Positions 46,423-56,653 are shown, counted from the stretch's first letter. The stretch: DNA of 64,000 nt from Malus domestica (GCF_042453785.1 NC_091670.1:38451501-38515500), one strand, 5' to 3'. Notes: generated by a model not told the origin, from the letters alone. Translations and numbers: made by a program.

Positions 46423-49400
46423 TCACTGAGTGGGATCGGCTATATGAATCTTAGAACGCCATTGTGCTCGATCATGTGTCATGTCCTTCGTTAGATCCAA
46501 GTACTCTAAGTCTTTTCTTAGAGTCTCTTCCAAAGTTTTCCTAGGTCTTCCTCTACCCCTTCGGCCCTGAACCTCTGTCCCATAGTCGCATCTTCTAATC
46601 GGAGCGTCAGTAGGCCTTCTTTGCACATGTCCAAACCACCGTAACCGATTTTCTCTCATCTTTCCTTCAATTTCGGCTACTCCTACTTTACCCCGGATAT
46701 CCTCATTCCTAATCTTATCCTTTCTCGTGTGCCCACACATCCAACGAAGCATCCTCATCTCCGCTACACCCATTTTGTGTACGTGTTGATGTTTCACCGC
46801 CCAACATTCTGTGCCATACAGCATCGCCGGCCTTATTGCCGTCCTATAAAATTTTCCCTTGAGCTTCAGTGGCATACGGCGGTCACATAACACGCCGGAT
46901 GCACTCTTCCACTTCATCCATCCAGCTTGTATTCTATGGTTGAGATCTCCATCTAATTCTCCGTTCTTTTGCAAGATAGATCCTAGGTAACGAAAACGGT
47001 CGCTCTTTGGTATTTCTTGATCTCCGATCCTCACCCCTAACTCGTTTTGGCCTCCATTTGCACTGAACTTGCACTCCATATATTCTGTCTTTGATCGGCT
47101 TAGGCGAAGACCTTTAGATTCCAACACTTCTCTCCAAAGGTTAAGCTTTGCATTTACCCCTTCCTGAGTTTCATCTATCAACACTATATCGTCTGCGAAC
47201 AGCATACACCAAGGAATATCATCTTGAATATGTCCTGTTAACTCATCCATTACCAACGCAAAAAGGTAAGGACTTAAGGATGAGCCTTGATGTAATCCTA
47301 CAGTTATGGGAAAGCTTTCGGTTTGTCCTTCATGAGTTCTTACGGCAGTCTTTGCTCCTTCATACATATCCTTTATAGCTTGGATATATGCTACTCGTAC
47401 TCCTTTCTTCTCTAAAATCCTCCAAAGAATGTCTCTTGGGACCCTATCATACGCTTTTTCCAAATCTATAAAGACCATGTGTAAATCCTTTTTCTCATCT
47501 CTATATCTTTCCATCAATCTTCGTAAGAGATAGATTGCCTCCATGGTTGAGCGCCCTGGCATGAACCCGAATTGGTTGTCCGAAACCCGTGTCTCTTGCC
47601 TCAATCTATGCTCAATGACTCTCTCCCAGAGCTTCATTGTATGACTCATTAGCTTAATACCCCTATAGTTCATGCAATTTTGTACGTCGCCCTTATTCTT
47701 GTAGATAGGCACCAAAGTGCTCGTTCGCCACTCATTTGGCATCTTCTTCGTTTTCAAAATCCTATTGAAAAGGTCAGTGAGCCATGTTATACCTGTCTCT
47801 CCCAAAAGTTTCCACACTTCGATTGGTATATCGTCTGGGCCTATTGCTTTTTTATGCTTCATCTTCTTCAAAGCTACAACCACTTCTTCCTTCCGGATTC
47901 GACGATAAAAAGAGTAGTTTCTACACTCTTCTGAGTTACTCAACTCCCCTAAAGAAGCACTCATTTCATGTCCTTCATTGAAGAGATTATGAAAATAACC
48001 TCTCCATCTGTCTTTAACCGCGTTCTCTGTAGCAAGAACCTTTCCATCCTCATCCTTGATGCACCTCACTTGGTTTAGGTCCCTTGTCTTCTTTTCCCTT
48101 GCTCTAGATAGTTTATAGATATCCAACTCTCTTTCTTTGGTATCTAGTCGTTTATACATATCGTCGTAAGCCGCTAACTTAGCTTCTCTGACAGCTTTCT
48201 TCGCCTCTTGCTTCGCTTTTCTATACCTTTCACCATTTTCATCGGTCCTCTCCTTGTATAAGGCTTTACAACATTTCTTCTTAGCCTTCACCTTTGTTTG
48301 TACCTCCTCATTCCACCACCAAGATTCCTTTTGGTGTGGGGCAAAGCCCTTGGACTCTCCTAATACCTCTTTTGCTACTTTTCGGATACAACTAGCCATG
48401 GAATCCCACATTTGGCTAGCTTCCCCCTCTCTATCCCACACACATTGGGTGATTACCTTCTCTTTGAAAATGGCTTGTTTTTCTTCTTTTAGATTCCACC
48501 ATCTAGTCCTTGGGCACTTCCAAGTCTTGTTCTTTTGTCTTACTCTTTTGATATGTACATCCATCACCAACAAGCGATGTTGATTAGCCACGCTCTCTCC
48601 TGGTATAACTTTGCAATCCTTACAAGTTATACGATCCCCTTTCCTCATTAGAAGAAAATCTATTTGTGTTTTTGACGACCCACTCTTGTAGGTGATCACA
48701 TGTTCTTCTCTCTTCTTAAAGAAGGTGTTGGCTAAGAAGAGATCATATGCCATTGCAAAATCCAAGATAGCTTCCCCATCCTCGTTTCTCTCCCCAAAAC
48801 CATGGCCACCATGAAAACCTCCATAGTTGCCTGTCTTCCTGCCCACGTGTCCATTTAAATCTCCTCCTATAAATAACTTCTCCGTCTGAGCAATTCCTTG
48901 CACCAAGTCTCCAAGATCTTCCCAAAATTTCTCCTTCGAACTCGTATCCAACCCTACTTGAGGTGCGTACGCACTAATCACATTGATAAGTTCTTGTCCT
49001 ATTACAATCTTGATTGCCATGATTCTATCTCCTACCCTCTTGACATCTACAACATCTTGTACCAAGGTCTTGTCCACGATGATGCCAACACCGTTTCTCG
49101 TTCTATTTGTGCCCGAATACCAAAGTTTAAACCCTGAGTTTTCTAGATCCTTTGCCTTACTACCAACCCACTTAGTTTCTTGTAGGCACATAATATTTAT
49201 CCTTCTCCTCACCATAACTTCCACTACTTCCATAGATTTTCCCGTTAAGGTTCCTATATTCCACGTTCCTAAACGCATTTTGCTCTCTTGAACTCTACCC
49301 TTCTGTCCTAGCTTCTTCACCCTCCCCCGTCTAATAGGATCAAAGTACTTCTTTTGTGTGTCCCGGGTAAAGTTGATAGGAGCATATGCTCCCAAACAAC

Positions 49401-49581
49401 TTTGAGTGGAGTCGTTCGAAAAGAAGTTTCTATGGCCCCCTTGCTCATTTAACACTGCATCCGGGTGCCGATGGAGATACAGCGACCCTTGCTCACTTAT
49501 CACTGTGCTCGGGCCACACAGCGCGCCACTTACGGGTGACGCCCTAGCTTTAGCGCGATTTTCTTCTGGATTCATTTTCAT
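46423..49581 (-). CDS. RTE LINE endonuclease / reverse transcriptase, intact
   Basis: 1052 aa, uninterrupted. APE-type endonuclease at about 103-345: [10 protein letters not shown] (105-114), the catalytic Glu in QETKW (134-138), GGDLNGHVG (239-247), QIDFLL (306-311) and the terminal His in NQHRLL (333-338). A Lys/Glu-rich linker follows. Reverse transcriptase at about 575-860: [46 protein letters not shown] (704-717), [19 protein letters not shown] and the active-site FADD (795-798). C-terminal basic region ends [18 protein letters not shown]. All catalytic residues expected for both enzymes are present, so the protein may be functional; it nicks target DNA and primes cDNA synthesis there. 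The nearest relatives in the window are the truncated copies at 38896-39503 and 41338-41959. Confidence 0.95.
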   Translation of the reverse strand: MKMNPEENRAKARASPVSGALCGPSTVISEQGSLYLHRHPDAVLNEQGGHRNFFSNDSTQSCLGAYAPINFTRDTQKKYFDPIRRGRVKKLGQKGRVQESKMRLGTWNIGTLTGKSMEVVEVMVRRRINIMCLQETKWVGSKAKDLENSGFKLWYSGTNRTRNGVGIIVDKTLVQDVVDVKRVGDRIMAIKIVIGQELINVISAYAPQVGLDTSSKEKFWEDLGDLVQGIAQTEKLFIGGDLNGHVGRKTGNYGGFHGGHGFGERNEDGEAILDFAMAYDLFLANTFFKKREEHVITYKSGSSKTQIDFLLMRKGDRITCKDCKVIPGESVANQHRLLVMDVHIKRVRQKNKTWKCPRTRWWNLKEEKQAIFKEKVITQCVWDREGEASQMWDSMASCIRKVAKEVLGESKGFAPHQKESWWWNEEVQTKVKAKKKCCKALYKERTDENGERYRKAKQEAKKAVREAKLAAYDDMYKRLDTKERELDIYKLSRAREKKTRDLNQVRCIKDEDGKVLATENAVKDRWRGYFHNLFNEGHEMSASLGELSNSEECRNYSFYRRIRKEEVVVALKKMKHKKAIGPDDIPIEVWKLLGETGITWLTDLFNRILKTKKMPNEWRTSTLVPIYKNKGDVQNCMNYRGIKLMSHTMKLWERVIEHRLRQETRVSDNQFGFMPGRSTMEAIYLLRRLMERYRDEKKDLHMVFIDLEKAYDRVPRDILWRILEKKGVRVAYIQAIKDMYEGAKTAVRTHEGQTESFPITVGLHQGSSLSPYLFALVMDELTGHIQDDIPWCMLFADDIVLIDETQEGVNAKLNLWREVLESKGLRLSRSKTEYMECKFSANGGQNELGVRIGDQEIPKSDRFRYLGSILQKNGELDGDLNHRIQAGWMKWKSASGVLCDRRMPLKLKGKFYRTAIRPAMLYGTECWAVKHQHVHKMGVAEMRMLRWMCGHTRKDKIRNEDIRGKVGVAEIEGKMRENRLRWFGHVQRRPTDAPIRRCDYGTEVQGRRGRGRPRKTLEETLRKDLEYLDLTKDMTHDRAQWRSKIHIADPTQ

Positions 49582-49685
49582 AAGGATTCGACGTGATCAT
49601 GGAGTGCCGGCTGTCGACTACCTGACGCCCTCCCCCTCCTCCTTTATCCGGGCTTGGGACCGGCCATGTAAGACATAGGCGGAGT
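46423..49685 (-). mobile_element. Full-length RTE-clade LINE (LINE B)
   Basis: Minus-strand element with a 104-bp leader (49685-49582), one long ORF and no 3' UTR or tail: similarity to the other copies stops exactly after the TGA at 46423. Single ORF with N-terminal endonuclease and no RNase H domain, plus a (TTG)n rather than poly(A) tail in sister copies, are RTE traits. Confidence 0.85.
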
Positions 49686-49744
49686 TAGCTTTGTTCATAT
49701 GATAAGGAATAAAAATCCAGTTGGGCTGTTAGGTCTAAAGAAAG

Positions 49745-50094
49745 AGTGAATCAACCAACGTCTTCTTTTGGAGATCATTGATAAACACTGGATAGAAGAT
49801 CCGACTCCCACGAACCCTGTGATGGTAAGCCGGTGTTTTACCCGGGAAGCAATGTATGGAGGTTAAATTAAGAAAGTAGAGTGTGTCAGTCAGTGTTTAA
49901 GGCTTAGGTTACTAAATTTATGTTGTATCAGTGCAACAAGCACATGTATGTTTGTGATAGCACATTAGCTCTTGTTCTTCCTTGCAGAGAATTCAGCAGA
50001 TCAAATTCTTCAATGGGGGTAACGAACGAATCGAGGTTTTCAGCGACTATTCCCTGATCGTTCGTTACCCCGAAAACCCTTACCAACAACTCTA
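49745..50094 (+). other. Exon-like sequence past the insertion, product unknown
   Basis: A candidate donor (CCTGTGATG|GTAAGC at 49831) and an acceptor ('cttccttgcag' ending 49987) join open frames: IEDPTPTNPVM to RIQQIKFFNGGNERIEVFSD and on to a stop at 50092-50094. The second part is a well-formed 35-codon reading frame. It may be the tail of a gene whose start was lost or displaced by the neighbouring insertion, or spliced 3' UTR of the acetolactate synthase gene. I do not recognise the protein. Confidence 0.3.
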
Positions 50095-50219
50095 AAAGTC
50101 AAGGCAATTTCTTCGCATAACTAATAAAAACTTAGCTCGCTTCTAAAAGGCAGATCCAGGTGGAGAGGGAAAAAAAAAAAAAAAAAAAACGGAACGAACT
50201 TGATTGCGAAAACAAAATG

Positions 50220-50293
50220 TGGCCCATACAGGTCTCGAACCTGTGACCTTCGCGTTATTAGCACGACGCTCTAACCAGCTGAGCTAATAGGCC
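50220..50293 (-). tRNA. tRNA-Ile (AAU anticodon)
   Basis: 74 nt, read on the minus strand from GGCCTATTAGCTCAGCTGG. Acceptor stem GGCCTAT/ATGGGCC (one U-G pair), D arm GCTC...GAGC, anticodon stem TCGTG/CGCGA with loop CTAATAA (anticodon AAT), T arm ACAGG-TTCGAGA-CCTGT. No intron. A run of T on the minus strand (A-run at 50171-50190 on plus) lies 30 bp downstream and can stop polymerase III. Confidence 0.96.
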
Positions 50294-51170
50294 AGTTGAC
50301 ATTCCCTTCGGTTTTAATTAATTTATTCTACAAGGTTTTGGAAATAACGTTAGAAATTTCCAAATTTCCAAATTTGTCACTTAATTATTAAATCATACAA
50401 TTTCAACCCTTTTGATTAGAAAGTCTCCTAAAGCTTGTCCACTGGATACGATCTGATCGATGGTTTTGGGTGGTTGGTTGTTATTGCTGCTAGTGCTTCG
50501 ATTGGTTGCATTCTAATCTCCAAACGCATGTGATGCATGAAATATTCTTTGTTAAATCCGCACTCGTTCTTGAATTATTGGTTTCAAAAAAGCCTCTCAT
50601 CAACTCATCCCAAAAGCACTTCTATCTTCAAAAGTGCACTTCAATTACGAATCAAATCAATCTGTAATATTTGTCCCTACCATATATGAAACAACAAAAA
50701 GAAGGATGGGTACTCAAAAAAGTATGTAATAGGAGGATAACCACACTTTGCTACTTTTTTTTCAAAAGTGATATTCTAAGAGCTTGCGTTCACGAAACGT
50801 GGAGCTCAATCTATCAGCAAAATCATTGCATTTACCTTTCTCGTGAAAAATAGTCGGAGCTAATTTCAAAACCAAAATGATGGTAGTAGGATGCTGAAAT
50901 CTTATCAATGACAAAATCATGAGAAAGAAATGCACGTCGACTAGTATATTATTGTGAAAGATGAGCTTTTATATAGTCTAAATTCAGTGTCAAAAGTTAC
51001 AACAAGAACATGAACTATCATGGAGAGAAAACGTCGGCGACGAATTAGTTTATGTTTTTTAAATTTTCCAAAGTTGTCATCATTTATATTCTCTGCTAAC
51101 GTCTATCCAATAAGTCACATTATGTACAATATCATTTAGTTGCTGCCATTCCATGCATGTAAAAGCCACC

Positions 51171-51178
51171 ATATATAG
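51171..51178 (+). promoter_or_regulatory. TATA box of the small peptide gene
   Basis: ATATATAG 32 bp before the first ATG at 51210; the second in-frame ATG (51222) leaves a more usual leader. Confidence 0.5.
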
Positions 51179-51209
51179 CATGCTACTCGGGTCACTACCA
51201 AAACCCTAG

Positions 51210-51452
51210 ATGCTGGCTATCATGCACTCCGTCGGTCGGAAACCCTTTTCTTTCTTCTTAAACATCATATTAATAGTTCTCTTAGTTTTGGCACCCATAG
51301 CATCTGGAATTCGAACCTACCCGACACCAAATGTACCGGATTATAAAAGCCAAGGCGCTTCGGAGACGCCTGCAGCTGTGCCTCGGCTGGTGCTGTTAGA
51401 TTTGAAGGAGAGGCTAGCTAGTGGCTGTTTTTCATCATGTGGTTCTTTCTAA
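51210..51452 (+). CDS. Candidate small secreted peptide
   Basis: Single exon, 80 aa from the first ATG (76 from the second, MHSVGRK). A hydrophobic stretch FFLNIILIVLLVLAPIASG (about residues 15-33) looks like a signal peptide with cleavage after Ala or Gly. The mature part is about 47 aa, with 'YPTPNVPDYKSQ', an acidic/basic middle and a C-terminal tail LASGCFSSCGSF containing the only two cysteines, four residues apart at positions 73 and 77. A TATA box and CAT-rich promoter precede it. The layout (secretion signal, variable middle, short end motif) is that of plant signalling peptides, but the end motif matches no family I can name. Confidence 0.5.
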   Translation: MLAIMHSVGRKPFSFFLNIILIVLLVLAPIASGIRTYPTPNVPDYKSQGASETPAAVPRLVLLDLKERLASGCFSSCGSF

Positions 51453-52914
51453 GCGTCCTATCCCACTTCGGGTCCAAGCCATAGGAGCAACAAGGCACCT
51501 AATTCTTCAAGGCATTTGTTATTAAATAGTCCATGATTTGTTATTAACAAGTGCGACATGCCTACTTTTGTTTAATAGTTTCGCTTACACGACACGTTAG
51601 TTCCACTCAAAACTAAAAGTCAAGCCGCCAACATATCTAGAGGTAGCGCTACCCAATGTAGGTCGACACTGGTTAGTCAATGGCCGCCAGCTGGTGAATT
51701 GTTTCATGACAAATATGGGAGCCAGACTTGCTTGCACCCACACTCTTCTTTAGTTTTTGTTTTCTCTTATATATTTCAGTGATTGATTTAACTTGAGCTG
51801 CACTTCTGCATTATTGATATGGAAACATAATTAATCTGAATGCCAAAAATCACAAACCAAGTGGAGGCATTTTGGTCCTATGGCTATGATCAGGTCTAAA
51901 TTAATGAACGAGCGCACGGTTGTGTGGATCCCTTGAGTTGGTTCGATGTTCTTGAGCCTTGGTTTAGTCATTTTTTACGACGTTGTCTAGTCAAATTGAA
52001 ATTAAGCGAGGGTGTGCAACTCAAGTACTCGAGAAGATTTATTTATGCACCCAAGTTTTAAGTTTGATTTATGTTTCCTCAATATTGCTTGTGTAAAAAG
52101 AAAATTATATTGAAATTGAACAAGAGGAGTGTAGTTTAAGTGGTTAATTAAGATTATTTATCGATGCACCTGAAGGCTGAAGTCTTAAGTTTGAGTCTCC
52201 TCCTTCAATATCACTTATATAAAATGCAAAAACAAAACAAACAAAAATTGAAAGTTAAAATATTTCATCTTTCTTTTTTTCCTTTTTGAATTACTTCGTG
52301 TATAAGTGACTAGTCTTTCATATACATGACAACAAATTAGTCTGCCAAATTGTGAATTTTGATTCTTCAAAGTTCCCTTTTTTTCCTTTTCACTTCGGTC
52401 ACTTTCCAAGAAAGCCGGATATGTGAAAAGACTTATGAGTGAAACCTGCTTGATCTTAGAATTTAACAGGCCATGACTTTGAAAGTTGATAGATATTATA
52501 TTCTTGGAGAAAATAAGAAAGTTGTAGACTCTAATTAATACTGTGCATGCTTCTCTGATCCTAGCTACATGGTCAATCCTGGTGGTTAGAATAATATCCA
52601 CGCACCATATATGTATTTCTACTTATGTCTCATTCAACTGATGGATGTGTTTCTTTGCAAGTGGCACTCTTAAACAGTAATTATATCTTCCTTATGGGCG
52701 TGATTGATATGTTAATTTTAGGAACATGTCTCCGCTTTGGAATTTTTTGACGCACTAGAATAGAAAAGACACATGAACTCCTAGACAAAACTTCATAAAT
52801 ACTAGCATATTCCAAATTAAATTTGAGAAAGGAACTGCAAGCGATGAATTGTCTTGAGTTTATAGCTTTTCTTTTAAACACATTGTCTTTCGAGTTCACG
52901 CCCTTATTCTTTAC
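51453..52914. other. Intergenic stretch
   Basis: No gene recognised. Around 52130-52215 is a weak SINE-like piece ('gtttaagtggttaa', 'aagtttgagtctcctcc'). Confidence 0.4.
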
Positions 52915-53271
52915 TTAGGCCATCTCCAACTGAAGGCTAGCCAGATGGCTCGTTTTAGTCATCTGTCCCACCAAGAAATTAATATTTTAATGAACAATGC
53001 ATGGTCATATTTCTTACCATCTCCAACCGAGGGCCAAAGGGCCATAGGGCTCGTTTTAGCCCTGTCACAAAAAACCATCTCCAGCCGAGAGCCAAACATA
53101 ATTTATTATTTAAAAATTACAACTTAAATTCAAATCCAACGGCTAAGTGACGTCAGCTAGCCGTTGGATTTGAATTTTTTTTTGCTATAAATAGGGTGGA
53201 TATTGGGTTATAATTCACACACCTTTGAATTCAATCTATTTCAATTCAATCTCTTTCAATTCAAGTTTGCA

Positions 53272-53817
53272 ATGAATTCCAACTTTGGATCCTTTTCAGA
53301 TTCCAACTGGGGGTCCTCATCCAATTCCAAATTGGAAGAAAAATGGGCGCAGATGAGACAAGAAGATGATGAGTCTGATGAAGAAGATGAAGCATGGCGC
53401 AACACACAAAACAGAGTAGCAACCATGGCTATGGCCATGGTGTGTCAACCAACTCAGGAACAACCTCAATGGGGTGGCTCTGTTGCTGGTTGCTCTTACA
53501 AACCACGAAACAGATCGATGATGCATGTCAATCTGATGAGCAACTACTTCAACCCCAACTTGGTATACACAGATGAGGATTTTAGACGTCGCTTCCGGAT
53601 GAGACGTCATGTCTTCAAGCGTTTACTTTGTGATGTTCAGCAGGTCAATATATACTTTCCACAAAAGCGGGACATAGTAGGCTGCCCTAGTTTCTTAGCT
53701 CATCAGAAGGTTACTGTTGCACTCCGAAGGATGACCTATAGCTCCCCAGCTGATTCGATGGATGAAACCCATGGTATGTCTGAGTCTACATGCCTTGATA
53801 CTCTTGCTATAGAATGA
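53272..53817 (+). pseudogene. Truncated Harbinger transposase
   Basis: ATG at 53272 (MNSNFGSFSDSNWGSS...) gives 181 aa. It matches the N-terminal part of plant Harbinger transposases: acidic Ser-rich start, then NYFNPNLVYTDEDFRRRFRM, RRHVFKRLLCDV and HQKVTVALRRMTY. It stops after CLDTLAIE, where intact proteins continue into the DDE nuclease domain. A few bases on (53841-53894, another frame) the usual C terminus YLQQDLVAHLWAKNNME and stop remain, so an internal deletion of several hundred codons removed the nuclease. The remaining part could still be translated as a DNA-free stub; function unlikely. Confidence 0.85.
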
Positions 53818-53934
53818 TATGTTCCCATGCCACAAACAAGTACCTACAACAGGATCTTGTTGCACATCTTTGGGCCAAAAATAACATGGAGTAGGCGTTT
53901 AAGTTTTATGTTGTTAACTGTTTTTAAAAATGTT

Positions 53935-54060
53935 GTTTAAGTTTTATGTTGTTAAATGTTTTTTTATGTTGTTTAATGTTATTTAATGTTATTTAATATT
54001 GTTTAGTATTGTTTAATGTTGTTTCATGTTACTTAATGTTATGTAATGTTTAATGGTTTA
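53935..54060 (+). repeat. Degenerate TTTAATGTTGTT repeats
   Basis: About ten degenerate copies of 'gttatttaatgtt' inside the 3' part of the Harbinger element. Confidence 0.8.
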
Positions 54061-54328
54061 GGAAGGTATAGGGAAAAAAAAAGTTATAAAAAATTTTCAA
54101 CAAATTTTGTGTAAAAAATAAAAAATAAATAATAACGGCTAGCTGACCGTTGCATTTGAATTCCAGCCCCGCCTGGGGACGGTTGGCTGGCTCATCTGGG
54201 CCGGCCGGTTGGCCCTTTTTTGTCCAGTGAGGCCCACGAGCCATTTGGCCTGGCCCTCGGTTGGAGACGGTTTTAGGGCTACTTTCGGCCCTCTGGCCCT
54301 ATGAACCATTTGATTGGAGATAGCCTTA

Positions 54329-55384
54329 ATGTAAATGAGTGAATGATATCATCGTTTTAATTACAATTCAAACGATGATCAACGTCATTCGTGACATTTA
54401 CAGTGCAAGTAAAAAAACTTTTGATTGGCACCATACAGATGTCACCGCTCCAATCAATATGATTTCGTGTTTGTAAGATTATAAGAGTAATTTGTTCAAC
54501 TAATCATGCGACGCAGTAGTTCGACAAAGTACACAAGTGGTCGGCATATGAGGGTCTTGCTCGAAAAACAAGTCCCAAAAACATGCTTTTGCGTTTTCTG
54601 GCACTTATCTTTCACAACTTTTAGACTCAGAAAATTGTTATTGACATTCCAAAAATCTAATTTTTTACTCTAAATTTTATATAATTAGAAAGAAAAAAAC
54701 ATTTGTGTGAAGTGTAGAATGAAATTTGTGGAATGCTAATAACAGTTACCCAGACTCAAATGGCATTACCATTTTATACACTATACTCTTCAACATTGTT
54801 ATTCTATTTGTTTATGTTCTGTCCAACACTAAATGAAAATATTTTATTTTAATTCATTGATATTCTTACACTAAGGAGATGAAGAGTTCGGCAAAGCCAT
54901 ACAGTGGTCAACCTAATTTGATATCGAATTTGTCATTCACAAGATTCAAACCTAAAACCTCTAACTTATAAGTGAACGGAAATATCATCAGATCGTAGTC
55001 GTAGTACTGAGTGACATTCCCACCCAATTAATATAAAAGAAAATCTCTCTTTTAGGAACTTTGCTTTTTGGGTGATGATCTATTTGTAGAACTTTAACAA
55101 AGGCCAAAATGTTCCAAATGCTCAGCACTTTTTGCTACTTAAATGAACAATTGACGTTAGAAGCTCTATGAACCACTTAAGAAAAAAGAATTATAGCTTA
55201 TGGAATCATCAGGAATTTGGAGAGCTCTTAATTAGGAGATGCCAAATTTAACCAAATGCAAGCGAAGGTTCTGAAATGCTCAGTCCTCACCCAAGAATGG
55301 ACAATAATCCTTGTTCCTCTCTTACCTTTTACTTTTATATCATTCTTCTATTTTCTCTTTAAAATTCGCATAACTATTTTTTGG
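54329..55384. other. Intergenic stretch
   Basis: No gene seen. Contains the third SINE-like copy (54884-55020, minus). Confidence 0.4.
54884..55020 (-). repeat. SINE-like repeat, copy 3
   Basis: Diverged relative of 3620-3775, inverted: 'ttataagttagaggttttaggtttgaatcttgtgaa' in pieces and 'tcagtactacgac'. Confidence 0.35.
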
Positions 55385-55561
55385 ACAAGGATCATTTTCG
55401 GATTCCTTCCACTAAATCCACAAAATCTACTAATTCGGACCATTAAAATTTAATCTAACGGCTAAAAACAGGGGTCTCATTTAAACGTTATAATAACTTT
55501 AATCGTTTGATCAAATTTCAAGAGTCCGAATTAATGAAAAAGATTGGAAAGGATCCCTTTC
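55385..55561. repeat. MITE family C, copy 2
   Basis: About 177 bp with 'aattcggaccattaaaattt', 'ctaacggctaaaaacagggg', 'tttgatcaaatttcaagagt' and inverted ends around GGATTCCTTCC / GGAAAGGATCC. Confidence 0.7.
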
Positions 55562-55874
55562 CCTATTTTTCAACGTTGACAGGATATAATATTAAACAAA
55601 AAGAAAAAAGGGTAACCCAAATATAATAAAGAATTTGAACAATGGTACAATAAGGTCTTGTAAAAGCACCGTCTTTATAATATCTAAAGGGATGCAGATT
55701 ATGAAAATGAATCCCAACAAATTACTGTCTATACATTTCTCTTCAACTCTTTAAATAACTACTCCACTATAAAAATAAAAAATTAAAAAAAATCCAAAAC
55801 TGTAGTGACTATAGAGATCTAACAGCCAATGAAAAAAATACGAATAGTTATTGCGAATATATAACTGATACTAA

Positions 55875-56165
55875 TCAATGGCCGACGCCGGGGCTGGGAA
55901 CAGACTGCGCCAGAATCCGATTTGGTTCAACGCTAAGATGGCGTGCGATGAGCTTTTCGTTGATGACGACGGCGTGACCCTTCTTGCTTGGGGTAGAAGC
56001 AGGCACGTTGCCCTTCGGAAGGGCACTTAGAAACAGAGAAGCCTCTTTCTTCTTGTACTCGGCATCGTCCTTCTTTACATCCGAGAGCTTTCTGCTTTCT
56101 AGAATTGACACAAATGAGGCCATTACCACTAAGAAAATGAGTGCGAAAGCGCTCAGACGAGGCAT
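55875..56165 (-). CDS. PIP/PIPL-type secreted peptide precursor
   Basis: Single exon, 96 aa. Signal peptide: MPRLSAFALIFLVVMASFVS, cleavage near residue 23, followed by ESRKL. A Lys-rich variable region follows. The last residues SVPSPGVGH fit the PAMP-induced secreted peptide (PIP/PIP-like) end motif, Ser-x-Pro-Ser...Gly-x-Gly-His, which is processed to a short apoplastic signal sensed (in Arabidopsis PIP1) through receptor kinase RLK7. A second similar Ser-Pro stretch (ASTPSKKGHAV, about 56-66) may be a degenerate second motif. A (GA)n tract lies in the leader and a TATA box 126 bp upstream. Family call rests on the C-terminal motif and overall layout. Confidence 0.75.
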   Translation of the reverse strand: MPRLSAFALIFLVVMASFVSILESRKLSDVKKDDAEYKKKEASLFLSALPKGNVPASTPSKKGHAVVINEKLIARHLSVEPNRILAQSVPSPGVGH

Positions 56166-56175
56166 AGCAGTGAAG

Positions 56176-56180
<5 letters not shown>

Positions 56181-56211
<31 letters not shown>
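56181..56211. repeat. (GA)n microsatellite in peptide-gene leader
   Basis: Sixteen AG units; CT repeats in the transcript leader. A shorter GA tract is at 56344-56359. Confidence 0.95.
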
Positions 56212-56218
<7 letters not shown>

Positions 56219-56290
56219 GATTGTGGGTTTTGTGGGTTTTGTGTAGGTTAAGGAAATGCTGATGGGGGGGCTTGGTTTAGGTTAGGCCGT

Positions 56291-56300
56291 GTATATATAG
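56291..56300 (-). promoter_or_regulatory. TATA box of PIP-like gene
   Basis: GTATATATAG on plus, CTATATATAC on the coding strand, 126 bp before the ATG. Confidence 0.6.
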
Positions 56301-56483
56301 TAGTAGTAGGGTAAGCAAGAAAGTTCGTGTACCGCGTGGCGGCGAGAGAGAGAGAGAGAAGCTTGGGGATCACGGTCCACAAGGAGGTGGCCAAGTCAAG
56401 ATCAAGTTGGAAGAGAGAGTCAGGTTAGTCAGAGGAAATTCTGGCAATATGTCATTTCATACAATGTGGGAGATGGAAAGGAA

Positions 56484-56653
56484 CCCTTCTTCCTAATTTA
56501 CCAAATTAGAGGATTTGTATTGTTGAAATTTAATCCAACGGTTACAAACAGAAGCCCACTTTAAAAATTATAATAACTTCGACCGTTGAATAAATTTTCA
56601 ATAGCACTAATCTTCTGATTTAATGGATTAGAAGGAAGGGATGGATCCCTTTC
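56484..56653. repeat. MITE family C, copy 3
   Basis: Shares 'gaaatttaatccaacggtta', 'ataataacttcgaccgttga' and 'ggatccctttcc' with the copy at 55385-55561. Confidence 0.65.

Larger units (their letters stand above)
41323..49700 (-). mobile_element. Composite LINE / element X / LINE insertion with shared TSD
   Basis: The 15-bp direct repeat TAGCTTTGTTCATAT occurs at 41323-41337 and 49686-49700 and brackets everything between. Read on the minus strand: LINE 5' end at 49685, full ORF to its stop at 46423, then 4.46 kb unrelated DNA (41960-46422), then a second LINE 3' part (41959-41338) with a (TTG)n tail touching the other target repeat. The 3' portions of the two LINEs overlap in content by about 580 bp, so this is not one LINE split by an insertion. 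The pattern fits an insertion whose 3' end is the distal tail, i.e. read-through and 3' transduction, or a recombination between two LINE copies. Confidence 0.75.
52918..54325 (+). mobile_element. PIF/Harbinger deletion derivative
   Basis: 1408 bp. Terminal inverted repeats GGCCATCTCCAAC at 52918 and, inverted, TTGGAGATAGCC at 54325, with further sub-terminal copies of 'ccatctccaaccgagggcc'. A 3-bp TTA duplication flanks it (52915-52917, 54326-54328), the rule for PIF/Harbinger. Inside are the start and the last 17 codons of a transposase but no catalytic core. Confidence 0.85.

Noticed and set aside
47148-49678. Plus-strand frames across the LINE ORF
   Set aside because: Antisense shadows of the reverse transcriptase gene.
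41338-49685. A single LINE split by insertion of element X
   Set aside because: The two LINE parts overlap by about 580 bp of the same 3' region, which a simple split would not produce.
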